Shown here: positions 22,320 to 30,250 of the stretch, piece after piece
Layout of the letters: every line of letters starts with the position of its first letter
Position numbering within the stretch: position 1 is the first letter of the stretch
Source: DATKEG01 sp035544515
Lineage (GTDB): Bacteria > Acidobacteriota > Vicinamibacteria > Fen-336
Direction: 5' to 3'
Assembly (NCBI GenBank): GCA_035544515.1
Contig: DATKEG010000061.1
Span: 1 to 33,084 of the forward strand
DNA length: 33,084 bases
The notes under the pieces: generated by a model
What the model was told of the DNA's origin: nothing
The model's database searches: none
What the model saw: the letters and a program-made list of their open reading frames with translations, nothing else
Position numbers and translations under genes: made by a program

Positions 22320-23615
22320 GTGTACGCGATCTACAGCGCCCTGTTGAGCCTCGCCTTCGTGCTCGCCCTGCCCTGGTACCTGTGGAAGGACCGGGGCACG
22401 GGGAGGTACCGCGCCAGCTTCCGCGAGAGGTTCGGCCGGTTGCCCGCGGGGCTGCCCGGCGACGGCGCGCCCGCCGTCTGGGTGCATGCCGTCTCCGTGG
22501 GCGAGGTGCTGGCCGCGCGGCCGCTCCTGCGCGGGCTCCGCCAGCGGCTGCGCGGACACCGCATCGTGCTGTCCACGACGACCGTGACCGGGCAGGCCCT
22601 GGCCCGCCAGGGCGCGACGGACGCCGACGCCGTCTTCTTCGCGCCGTTCGACTGGACCGGACCGGTGCGGGCGGCGCTGGCCGCCGTGCGCCCTTCACTC
22701 CTGGTCCTGGTCGAGACGGAGCTCTGGCCGAACCTCATCCACCAGGCCCGCCGCGCCGGCGTCCGCGTGGCCGTGGCCAACGGACGCATCTCGCCGCGCT
22801 CGTTCCGCCGCTACCGGTTGGTGCGCGGCCCCCTGCGCCGGGTGCTGGGCGACGTGGACCTCTTCCTGATGCAGGCCGAGGCGCATGCCGAGCGCATCCG
22901 CGCGCTGGGCGCCCCGCCCGAGCGCGTACGGGTCACCGGCAACCTCAAATACGACGCCCTGCCCGCGGGCACGCCGCGCGCGGGGGGTGAGCTGGCGCGG
23001 CTGCTGGGCGCGGCCCGGCCCGGCCAGACCCTCTGGGTCGCCGGCAGCACCGTGCCCGGCGAGGAGGAGCACGTGCTGCGCGCCTTGCGCCAGGTGCGGG
23101 AGCGCGTGCCCGGCCTGCGGCTGGTGATCGCTCCGCGCCATCCGGAGCGCTTCGCGGACGTGCTGGCGCTGGCGGAGAAGGCGGGGTTCACCGCCGCGCG
23201 GCGCACCGCGCTGGGCGCGGGGCCGTGGTCCGACGGGGACGTGCTCGTCCTCGACACCATGGGGGAGCTGCCCGACGTCTACCCGCTGGCCGCGGTCGTG
23301 TTCGTGGGCGGGAGCCTGGAGAGAGCGGGCGGGCACAACGTGCTGGAGCCGGCGGTGGCGGGCATGGCGGTGGTGGTGGGCCCGCACATGGAGAACTTCC
23401 AGGAGATCGCCGAGGAGTTCCGCCGCGAGGGCGCGCTCGTGCAGGTGGGCTCCCCGGCCGAGCTCCCCGGCGCCATCACCCTGCTGCTCACCGACCCCGA
23501 ACGGCGGCGCGCCATCGGCGAGCGGGCGCGCGCGCTGGTCGCGCGCAACCGTGGCGCGGTGGCGGGCACGGTCGAAGCGCTGGCGGACCTGCTGCCGCCC
23601 GGCGCGCTCCGGTGA
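22320..23615 (+). CDS. waaA: Kdo transferase WaaA
   Basis: Transfers 3-deoxy-D-manno-octulosonate from CMP-Kdo to lipid IVA at the inner face of the inner membrane. The 431-residue GT30 enzyme has an N-terminal membrane anchor (YSALLSLAFVLALPWYLW), the family motif WVHAVSVGE with catalytic Glu62, STTTVTGQALA, ETELWPNL, the NLKYD motif, IAPRHPERF, and the donor-site GGSLERAGGHNVLEP. It starts at a GTG. It opens a run of nine genes with overlapping ends; its own stop overlaps lpxK as GTGA. Confidence 0.96.
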   Translation: MYAIYSALLSLAFVLALPWYLWKDRGTGRYRASFRERFGRLPAGLPGDGAPAVWVHAVSVGEVLAARPLLRGLRQRLRGHRIVLSTTTVTGQALARQGATDADAVFFAPFDWTGPVRAALAAVRPSLLVLVETELWPNLIHQARRAGVRVAVANGRISPRSFRRYRLVRGPLRRVLGDVDLFLMQAEAHAERIRALGAPPERVRVTGNLKYDALPAGTPRAGGELARLLGAARPGQTLWVAGSTVPGEEEHVLRALRQVRERVPGLRLVIAPRHPERFADVLALAEKAGFTAARRTALGAGPWSDGDVLVLDTMGELPDVYPLAAVVFVGGSLERAGGHNVLEPAVAGMAVVVGPHMENFQEIAEEFRREGALVQVGSPAELPGAITLLLTDPERRRAIGERARALVARNRGAVAGTVEALADLLPPGALR

Positions 23616-24601
23616 GCGCCGCGCGGCGCTGGCTCTGGCCGCTGGGCGCCGCCTGGGGCGCGGGCGCGGCCACGCGCGCCTGGGCCTATCGCCGGGGCGT
23701 CCTGCGCCGCACGCGGCTGCGGGGCACGGTGATCAGCGTCGGCAACCTCGCCGTGGGGGGAAGCGGCAAGACGCCGGTCGTGGCCCTCGTCGCTTCGATC
23801 CTGCAGGCGGCGGGCTGCCTCGTGGCGATACTGAGCCGCGGGTACGGGGGCGCCTTTCGCGGCCCGGCGCTCGTGGTCAGCGACGGGGCGCGCGTGGACG
23901 CAGACGCCGCCGCCGCGGGGGACGAGCCGGTGATGCTCGCGTGGAGCCTGCCCGGGGTGATCGTGGCCGTGGGGAAGCGGCGCGACGAAGTGGGCCGCGC
24001 CGTCGAGGCGCGGTTCGGCGCGGTGGTCCACGTGCTCGACGACGGGTTCCAGCACCTGCGCCTGGAGCGCGACCTCGACGTCCTCTGTCTCCAGGCGGGC
24101 GACCTCGCCGACCGGCCGCTCCCCGCCGGACGCCTGCGCGAGTTCGCGTCGGCCGCCCGGAGGGCGCACGTGGTCCTGGTCGCGGAGGGGAGCTCGCAAG
24201 CGGGCTTGCCCGAAGGCCGCGTCTTCACCCTGCGGCGCCGCGTGGTGGGATTCGCCGGTCTCGACGGCCGCGAGGGCCATCCCCCGCGGCGCGTGTACCT
24301 GCTGTCGGGCATCGCCCGGCCCGGGCGCTTCGCCGAGGACGCCTCCACCCACGGTCTGGACGTCGTGCGCCACCGCGCCTTCCCGGACCACCACCGTTTC
24401 ACCGCCGCCGACCTGCGCGCGGCGAGCGCCGAAGCCGAGGCGCTCGGCGCGGAGGCGATCCTGACCACGGCCAAGGACGCGGTGCGCCTGCCCGCGGGCG
24501 AGGCGCGGCTGCCGGTGCTCGTGCTGCGCATCGCGGCCGAGGTCGGCGACGAGGCGCGCTTCCGCGAGCGGCTGCTGGCCGCCGTGGGCAGGGCACACTG
24601 A
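23612..24601 (+). CDS. lpxK: Tetraacyldisaccharide 4'-kinase LpxK
   Basis: Phosphorylates the 4'-position of the lipid A disaccharide to give lipid IVA, the acceptor of WaaA; peripheral or anchored in the inner membrane. The 329-residue protein has an N-terminal amphipathic anchor, the extended P-loop SVGNLAVGGSGKTP (42-55), ILSRGYGG, and the Walker-B-like LDDGFQHLRLERD. The start GTG overlaps the waaA stop and its own stop overlaps lpxL as TGATG. Confidence 0.95.
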   Translation: MSAARRWLWPLGAAWGAGAATRAWAYRRGVLRRTRLRGTVISVGNLAVGGSGKTPVVALVASILQAAGCLVAILSRGYGGAFRGPALVVSDGARVDADAAAAGDEPVMLAWSLPGVIVAVGKRRDEVGRAVEARFGAVVHVLDDGFQHLRLERDLDVLCLQAGDLADRPLPAGRLREFASAARRAHVVLVAEGSSQAGLPEGRVFTLRRRVVGFAGLDGREGHPPRRVYLLSGIARPGRFAEDASTHGLDVVRHRAFPDHHRFTAADLRAASAEAEALGAEAILTTAKDAVRLPAGEARLPVLVLRIAAEVGDEARFRERLLAAVGRAH

Positions 24602-25494
24602 TGGACCGCCGGGTGCTGGAGGCGCGGGCGGCCGCCGTCGTGGAGCGCGTCCTCCGCCGCCTTCCGCGCCGCACGACCCTCGCCCTGGGCCGTGGCCTCG
24701 GCCGCTTGCTCGGCGACCTCGACCGGCGGCACCTGGCCATCGCGGCCGCGAACCTGCGCCAGGCCTTTCCCGAGTGGGAGGCGGCGCGCACCCTGCGCAC
24801 GGCGCGGGCGGTGTACGCCCACTTCGGGTCGGTGCTCCTCGACATCCTCTGGCTCCGGAGCCGCACGCCCGAGAAGATCCGCTCGCTCCTCGAGGTGAAC
24901 GGCCGCGAGCACGTGGAGCGGGTCATGGCCGCGGGCCGGGGCGCGGTCCTGGTCACGGCCCACATCGGCAACTGGGAGCTGCACGGCGTCGCGCACGGCC
25001 TGCTCTTCGGCCCCATCCACGTGGTGGCGCGCCCGCTCGACAACCCCGAGCTGGACCGGCGGCTCTGCGCGATGCGTACCATGGGCGGGAATGCCGTGGT
25101 CTACAAGCGGCGTGCGCTGCCCCTGATCCTGCGCGCGCTGCGCGAGAACCGCGGCGTCGCTCTCCTCATCGACCAGAACGTCCTGGCCGGCGACGGCATC
25201 TTCGTGGACTTCTTCGGACGGAAGGCGGCCACCACCACCGTGGCGGCGGCGCTGGCCGTGAAGACCGGCAGCGCGGTCGTGCCCTGCCGCTCCGAGCTGC
25301 TCCGCGACGGGCGCTACCGCCTCCGCTACGCGCCCGCGCTCGAGTGGACGCCCTCGGGCGACCGGCAGCGCGACATCGCTTGCCTCACCCAGCGGCTCAC
25401 GCGACAGCTCGAGGACTGGGTCCGGGAGACGCCCGAGCAGTGGCTGTGGATGCACCGGCGCTGGAAGACGCGCCCGCCCGAGGAGACGGCATGA
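24601..25494 (+). CDS. lpxL: Lipid A acyltransferase, LpxL/HtrB family
   Basis: Adds a secondary acyl chain to lipid A. The 297-residue protein matches the LpxL/LpxM family: NLRQAFPEWE (51-60), the catalytic HX4E motif His121-Glu126 (AHIGNWE), LLIDQNVLAGDGIFVDFFG, and the ending PEQWLWMHRRWKTRP. Whether it is a first or second acyltransferase cannot be told from sequence. The ATG shares bases with the lpxK stop and the TGA overlaps waaF (ATGA). Confidence 0.93.
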   Translation: MDRRVLEARAAAVVERVLRRLPRRTTLALGRGLGRLLGDLDRRHLAIAAANLRQAFPEWEAARTLRTARAVYAHFGSVLLDILWLRSRTPEKIRSLLEVNGREHVERVMAAGRGAVLVTAHIGNWELHGVAHGLLFGPIHVVARPLDNPELDRRLCAMRTMGGNAVVYKRRALPLILRALRENRGVALLIDQNVLAGDGIFVDFFGRKAATTTVAAALAVKTGSAVVPCRSELLRDGRYRLRYAPALEWTPSGDRQRDIACLTQRLTRQLEDWVRETPEQWLWMHRRWKTRPPEETA

Positions 25495-26477
25495 AGGTCG
25501 ACCGCATCGTGGCGCGGGCGCCCAACTGGGTGGGTGACGCGGTGCTGTCGCTCGGCGCCGTGCGCGACCTGCGCCGCAACTTCCCGGCGGCGCGGCTCGA
25601 GGTCCTGGCCCGGCCCTGGGTGGCGCCGCTCTACGAGGCCGTGGCCGAGGTGGACGCGGTGCGGCTGTGCCGGGGCTTCCTCGGGGATCGGCGCGCGCTG
25701 CAAGGCGCGTTCGACGCGGCCGTGTTGCTGCCCAACTCCTTCGCCGCGGCCGCGACCGTGTGGGCGGCGGGCATTCCCGAGCGCTGGGGTTACGCCACCG
25801 ACGGCCGCGGGGCGCTCCTCACCCGGCGGGCGCGCGTGCCCCGGCAGGTACGGGGGCGCAGCCAGGTGTACTACTATCGCGCGATGCTCGCGGGCATCGG
25901 CCTCGTGGTCTCGGCCACCCCCGACGTGCGGCTGCGCGCGCCCGAGGCCTGGACGCGACGGGCGGCGGCGCTGCTGGGCGAAGGGGGGGCGTGGATCGGG
26001 CTCAACCCCGGCGCCTTCTTCGGGTCGGCCAAGCGCTGGGAGCCCACCCGCTACGCCGCGGCCGGCGAACGGCTCGCCCGCGAGACCGGCGCGCGCATCG
26101 CCATCGTGGGCGGCGCGCGCGAACGGCCGCTGGGCGAGGCGATCGCGGCCGCCATGAGCGTGCCCGCGCGCGTGCTCTGCGGCGAGACGACGCTCGGCGA
26201 GCTCCTGGGCGTCCTGGCCCGCCTGCGCCTGCTCCTCACCAACGATTCGGGGCCCATGCACCTGGCGGCGGCGCTGGGCGTGCCCGTCCTGGCGGTGTTC
26301 GGGCCGACCGACTGGCGCGAGACGGGCCCCGTGGGCGAGCGACGGCGGCTGGTCAGGGAGCCCGTGCACTGCTCTCCGTGTCTGCTGCGCGAATGCCCGA
26401 TCGACCACCGGTGCATGCGCCGCGTGGGGGTGGAGCGGGTGGTCGGCGAGGCGCGCGCGCTGCTGGCCGAGGCATGA
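25491..26477 (+). CDS. waaF: ADP-heptose:LPS heptosyltransferase II WaaF
   Basis: A 328-residue GT9 glycosyltransferase adding the second heptose to the inner core. It begins RIVARAPNWVGDAVLSLGAVRDLRRNFP, the acceptor-side motif typical of WaaF (NWVGD), and has the donor-side motif NDSGPMHLAAALGVPVLAVFGPTDWRETGP. A Cys-rich segment follows (HCSPCLLRECPIDHRCM), as in many WaaF proteins. The call as heptosyltransferase II rather than I rests on these motifs and on the second GT9 gene downstream. ATGA overlaps exist on both sides. Confidence 0.92.
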   Translation: MKVDRIVARAPNWVGDAVLSLGAVRDLRRNFPAARLEVLARPWVAPLYEAVAEVDAVRLCRGFLGDRRALQGAFDAAVLLPNSFAAAATVWAAGIPERWGYATDGRGALLTRRARVPRQVRGRSQVYYYRAMLAGIGLVVSATPDVRLRAPEAWTRRAAALLGEGGAWIGLNPGAFFGSAKRWEPTRYAAAGERLARETGARIAIVGGARERPLGEAIAAAMSVPARVLCGETTLGELLGVLARLRLLLTNDSGPMHLAAALGVPVLAVFGPTDWRETGPVGERRRLVREPVHCSPCLLRECPIDHRCMRRVGVERVVGEARALLAEA

Positions 26478-27076
26478 CCGCGCCCCGGCCGGCGATCTTC
26501 CTCGACCGTGACGGGACGCTGGCGCACGAGGTCGGCTACGTCAACCACCCCTCGCGGTTCCGGCTCTATCCCTGGGCCGCGGACGCGGTGCGCCTGATCA
26601 ACCGCGCGGGCCTGCTCGCGGTGGTGGTCACGAACCAGGCGGGGGTCGCCCGCGGCTATTTTCCCGAGTCCCTGATCGGGGAAGTCCACGGCCGGCTGCG
26701 CGCGGCCATGGACGCCGGTGGCGCGCGGCTCGACGGCATCTACTACTGCCCGCACCACCCCGACGTGGGCGAGCCGCCCTACCGGCTCGACTGCGACTGC
26801 CGCAAGCCGCGCCCCGGCCTGCTGAAAAGGGCGGCCGCCGAGCTCGGCGCCGACCTGTCGCGGTCGTTCGTGGTGGGGGACCGGCACGGCGACCTGGCGC
26901 TGGCGTGGGCGGTGGGTGCGCGGGGGGTGCTGGTCAAGACCGGCTACGGTCTGGGCGAGCTGGTCCACCTCTCGTCGCGCTGGCCGCGGCCGCCGGACAT
27001 CGTGGCCGAGCACGCGCTCGACGCCGTCGAGCGCATCCTGACGCTGTCGGAGGCGGAGGCGAGGACCGGCTCGTGA
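26474..27076 (+). CDS. gmhB: Heptose-1,7-bisphosphate 7-phosphatase GmhB
   Basis: Removes the 7-phosphate from D-glycero-D-manno-heptose 1,7-bisphosphate in ADP-heptose synthesis. The 200-residue HAD-family protein has the nucleophile motif FLDRDGTLA (Asp11, Asp13), VVTNQAGVARGY, and VVGDRHGDLALA. The GmhB zinc site is complete: Cys92, His94, Cys107 and Cys109 (YYCPHHP ... DCDCRKPRP). It overlaps waaF (ATGA) and hldA (GTGA). Confidence 0.95.
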   Translation: MTAPRPAIFLDRDGTLAHEVGYVNHPSRFRLYPWAADAVRLINRAGLLAVVVTNQAGVARGYFPESLIGEVHGRLRAAMDAGGARLDGIYYCPHHPDVGEPPYRLDCDCRKPRPGLLKRAAAELGADLSRSFVVGDRHGDLALAWAVGARGVLVKTGYGLGELVHLSSRWPRPPDIVAEHALDAVERILTLSEAEARTGS

Positions 27077-28104
27077 GCCGTGGCGCGGCGCCTTCGACGG
27101 GCGACCGGCTCCGCGGCCTCATCGCGCGCTTCCGCGGCCGGCGCATCCTGGTCCTGGCCGACCTCGTGGCCGACGAGTTCCTGCAGGGCCGCGTCTCGCG
27201 CGTCAGCCGCGAGGCCCCGGTCCTGATCCTGGAGTACGACGGCACGGACGTGCGCCTGGGCGGCGGCGGCAACGCGGCGCACAACATCCGCACGCTGGGC
27301 GCCCGCCCGCTTCCCCTGGGCGTCCTCGGCCGCGACGACCACGGACGGCGCCTGCGCGCGCTGCTGCGCGAGAGCGGCATCGCGGCCTCGCGCGTGGTGA
27401 CGGACCCCGCCTACGTCACGCCGGTGAAGACGCGCATCCTGGGCGGCGGAGTCCATTCGACCAAGCAGCAGATGGTGCGCATCGACAAGACGACGCGCCT
27501 GTCCCCACGGAGCCCCGCCCGGCGCCGCGTCGCCGCCCTGCTGCGCGGGCTGACCGGTCGGGTGGACGCCGTGCTCGTCAGCGACTACGGCTTCGGCCTG
27601 GTCGGCCCGGAGGCGGTGCGGGCGGCGGTGGCGTTCGCCCGGCGCCGCAAGGTGCCCGTGACCGTGGATTCACGGTACGCGCTGCTGGGCTCTCGCGGCA
27701 TGACCGCGGTGACGCCGAACGAGCCCGAGGTCGAGGCGGCGCTCGGGATCGCGATCGGGAACGACCGGCGGAAGCTGGAGTGGGCGGGGCGCGCGCTCTT
27801 GCGCCGGCTCGGGGTCGCGGCCGTGCTGATCACGCGCGGCAGCCACGGCATGGCGCTGTTCGAGCCGGGCCGGCCGACGCTGCACATCCCCATCCACGGC
27901 TCGGACCAGGTGGCGGACGTCACCGGGGCCGGCGACACCGTCATCGCCACCTTCACCCTGGCGCTCTCCGCCGGCGCCACTCCGGAGGAAGCGAGCCGGC
28001 TGGCCAACTACGCCGGGGGCATCGTGGTGATGAAGCGCGGGACGGCCACGGTGTCCGCGGCCGAGCTGGCCGCGGCCGTCGCCGCCGACCACGCCCGGCC
28101 ATGA
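27073..28104 (+). CDS. hldA: Heptose-7-phosphate 1-kinase (HldE kinase domain as a separate gene)
   Basis: Phosphorylates D-glycero-D-manno-heptose 7-phosphate at C1. The 343-residue PfkB/ribokinase-type kinase shows SRVSREAPVLILE, VRLGGGGNAAHNIRTLGA, GVHSTKQQMVRID, VTPNEPEVEAALG, and VTGAGDTVIA with catalytic Asp288. In E. coli this domain is fused to the nucleotidyltransferase in HldE; here the two are separate, adjacent genes. Whether the product is the alpha or beta 1-phosphate cannot be told; GmhB and the ADP-type partner suggest the ADP-heptose route. Starts at GTG overlapping gmhB. Confidence 0.92.
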   Translation: MSRGAAPSTGDRLRGLIARFRGRRILVLADLVADEFLQGRVSRVSREAPVLILEYDGTDVRLGGGGNAAHNIRTLGARPLPLGVLGRDDHGRRLRALLRESGIAASRVVTDPAYVTPVKTRILGGGVHSTKQQMVRIDKTTRLSPRSPARRRVAALLRGLTGRVDAVLVSDYGFGLVGPEAVRAAVAFARRRKVPVTVDSRYALLGSRGMTAVTPNEPEVEAALGIAIGNDRRKLEWAGRALLRRLGVAAVLITRGSHGMALFEPGRPTLHIPIHGSDQVADVTGAGDTVIATFTLALSAGATPEEASRLANYAGGIVVMKRGTATVSAAELAAAVAADHARP

Positions 28105-28580
28105 GACGAGCACGGACGAAGGTGGCGAGCCGGGACGAGGTGCGCCGGCGGGTCGCGGACGCGCGCCGGGCCGGCCGCACGGTCGCGCTCGCCAACGGCT
28201 GCTTCGACCTGCTGCACGTCGGCCACGTCCGCTACCTCGAGGGCGCGCGGAAGGAGGCCGACGTGCTCGTGGTGGGCGTCAACGGCGACGCCTCTGTCGA
28301 GAGGCTCAAGGGCAGGGACCGCCCCGTGATGCCGGCCGAGGATCGGGCCCTGCTCGTGGCCGCCCTGCGCGCGGTGGACCACGTGGTCGTGTTCGAGGAG
28401 GACGACGTCAGTGTCCTCCTGCGGGAGCTGAGGCCCGACGTCCACTGCAAGGGCACGGACTACACGCCGGACACCGTGCCCGAAAGGGAGGTGGTGCGCT
28501 CCTTCGGCGGGCGCGTGGCGATCGTGGGCGACCCCAAGGACCACGACACCCGCACGCTGCTGCAGCGGATCCGGGGTTGA
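28101..28580 (+). CDS. hldC: Heptose-1-phosphate nucleotidyltransferase (HldE second domain as a separate gene)
   Basis: Activates heptose 1-phosphate with a nucleotide, most likely ATP, to give ADP-heptose. The 159-residue protein of the cytidylyltransferase fold has ALANGCFDLLHVGHVRYL with the HxGH motif (39-42), VGVNGDASVERLKG, and CKGTDYTPDTVPEREVV. It completes the split HldE with the previous gene, which it overlaps by ATGA. It overlaps the next gene by TTGA. The phosphoheptose isomerase (gmhA) and the epimerase (hldD) must lie elsewhere. Confidence 0.93.
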   Translation: MRRARTKVASRDEVRRRVADARRAGRTVALANGCFDLLHVGHVRYLEGARKEADVLVVGVNGDASVERLKGRDRPVMPAEDRALLVAALRAVDHVVVFEEDDVSVLLRELRPDVHCKGTDYTPDTVPEREVVRSFGGRVAIVGDPKDHDTRTLLQRIRG

Positions 28581-29611
28581 AGGCGCTCCTCCTCCGGCTC
28601 TCCGCCATCGGCGACGTCGTGCACGCGCTGCCCATGCTCTCGGCGCTCCACCGCCACCAGTGGCAGGTGGGATGGCTGGCCGAGCCTCCGGGCCGCGCGC
28701 TCCTCGCCGGCCATCCTTATCTATGGCGCCTGGCCGCCGCCCCCGCCGCCCGCCGGTTCGATGCGAGGGAGGCGCGCGGGGCCCTGCGCGGGCTCCGCTC
28801 CGCGCGCTACGACGTGGCCCTGGACGTCCAGGGCCTCTGGAAGTCGGCCGCGTGGGGCCGCCTGTCCGGGGCGCGGCGGCTCGTCGGCTACGGCGCCGCC
28901 GGACGCGTGGAGCCCCTCTCCTCGGCCCTCCTGCACGAGCGCCTGCGTCTCGATCCCGGCGCCGTGCACGTCATCGACGAGAACCTGGCCCTGCTGCGCG
29001 CGGTCGGCATCGAGGCGGTGGGCACGCGCGAGTTCGTGCTTCCGGACACCGCCCTCGAGGCGCGCCAGGTCGAGGCCGCCCTCGCCGCCGCGGGGATCGC
29101 GCCCGGCACGTTCGTGGTCCTGAACGCGGGCGGCGGCTGGCCGGAGAAGCTCTGGCCTCCGGAAGCCTACGCCGAGGTCGCGCGCGGCCTGCGCGAGCGT
29201 GGCCTGGCCGCCCTCGTGACCTGGGGGCCGGGCGAGCAGGCGCTGGCCGATCGCGTGGTGGCCGCCTCCGAAGGCGCGGCCCGGCGCTGCTTTCCCACCG
29301 ACCTGCGCCAGTTCCTCGAGCTGGCCCGGCGCGCGCGCGTGGTGGTGGCCGCCGACACCGGGCCGTTGCACATCGCCTGCGCCGTGGGTGCGCCGGTGGT
29401 CGGAATCTACGGGCCGACCGATCCCGCGCGCAACGGTCCCTTCTCGGCGGACGACGTCGTGGTGCGCCGCCGGGGCCCGGCCGACCCGCGGCACCGCGGG
29501 CGCTTCCTGGTCGCTCCGCGCGAGATGGCGGCGATCACGGCCGGCGAGGTGCTCGACGCGGTCGGCCGCCGCCTCGCGCGCGCGGCGGCGCAGGCCTCGC
29601 GTGCCCTCTAG
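28577..29611 (+). CDS. waaC: LPS heptosyltransferase I WaaC
   Basis: A 344-residue GT9 glycosyltransferase that would add the first heptose to Kdo. The N-terminus LLLRLSAIGDVVHALPMLSAL is typical of WaaC, followed by DVQGLWKSAAWGRLSGARRLVGYG, NAGGGWPEKLWPPEAYAEVA, and the donor-site ADTGPLHIACAVGAPVVGIYGPTDPARNGP. It starts at a TTG whose TTGA overlaps the stop of the preceding gene; no better start exists near the conserved N-terminus. It ends with TAG inside the start of the next gene. Confidence 0.92.
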   Translation: MKALLLRLSAIGDVVHALPMLSALHRHQWQVGWLAEPPGRALLAGHPYLWRLAAAPAARRFDAREARGALRGLRSARYDVALDVQGLWKSAAWGRLSGARRLVGYGAAGRVEPLSSALLHERLRLDPGAVHVIDENLALLRAVGIEAVGTREFVLPDTALEARQVEAALAAAGIAPGTFVVLNAGGGWPEKLWPPEAYAEVARGLRERGLAALVTWGPGEQALADRVVAASEGAARRCFPTDLRQFLELARRARVVVAADTGPLHIACAVGAPVVGIYGPTDPARNGPFSADDVVVRRRGPADPRHRGRFLVAPREMAAITAGEVLDAVGRRLARAAAQASRAL

Positions 29612-30119
29612 GCTGCGCGTTCCCGCCGGCTATCTTCTCGGCGCGGTGGCGCTGGCGCTGGCCCGCCCCACGCCGCGTTCGCTGCTCCTGGCGCTCCCGC
29701 TGGTGCTGGCCGGCGAGGCCGTACGCCTGTGGGCGTCCGGGCACCTGGAGAAGACCCGCACGCTGGCCACCGGCGGACCGTACGCCCACACCCGCAACCC
29801 CCTCTACGCCGGCAGCGCGCTCCTGGCGCTGGGAATCGCGGCCGCCTCCTCCAGCCCCTGGGTGGTCGGGGCGGTCGCCGGCTATTTCCTGGCGTTCTAC
29901 CCGCGCGTCGTGCGCGAGGAGGCGCGCTTCCTCCGTGAGAGGTTCCCGGCCGAATACGAGGCGTGGGCCACGGACGTGCCGCTCGTGTGGCCACGCCTGA
30001 GGCCGGGCGGGCCGCGCGCCTCGCGGTTCGACTGGCGCCGCGTGCGCCTCAACCGCGAGTGGCGCACCGTCGCCGCCCTGCCCCTGGTCGCGCTGCTCCT
30101 GTACCTGCGGGGCCACTGA
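29601..30119 (+). CDS. Membrane methyltransferase of the isoprenylcysteine/PEMT type
   Basis: A 172-residue membrane protein with about three to five hydrophobic segments. It carries the conserved cofactor-site pattern of this group: EAVRLWASGHLEKTRTLATGGPYAHTRNPLYAGS, later EEARFLRERFPAEYEAWATDVP. Members use S-adenosylmethionine to methylate lipid-like or prenylated substrates inside the membrane; the substrate here is unknown. The GTG start overlaps the waaC stop by 11 bases, so it is the ninth and last gene of the LPS run, which hints at a lipid or LPS-related substrate. Confidence 0.82.
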   Translation: MPSRLRVPAGYLLGAVALALARPTPRSLLLALPLVLAGEAVRLWASGHLEKTRTLATGGPYAHTRNPLYAGSALLALGIAAASSSPWVVGAVAGYFLAFYPRVVREEARFLRERFPAEYEAWATDVPLVWPRLRPGGPRASRFDWRRVRLNREWRTVAALPLVALLLYLRGH

Positions 30120-30191
30120 AGCGGCCGGCCCGCGCATTGACCCCCCGCATCGTCCCCGGCCTGACCGCGCCGCGTCCAGTCGCGCCGCTGC

Positions 30192-30197
30192 TATCAT
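30192..30197 (+). promoter_or_regulatory. -10-like box before the asparaginase gene
   Basis: TATCAT in the 131-base gap, 53 bases before the ATG at 30251. A TTGACC at 30137 is too far away to pair with it. The rest of the gap shows nothing recognisable. Confidence 0.3.
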
Positions 30198-30250
30198 TCC
30201 CGGCATCAGCCCCGAGATCCTGGACCCGGCCGCGCGCGAGGAGTGAGCCC

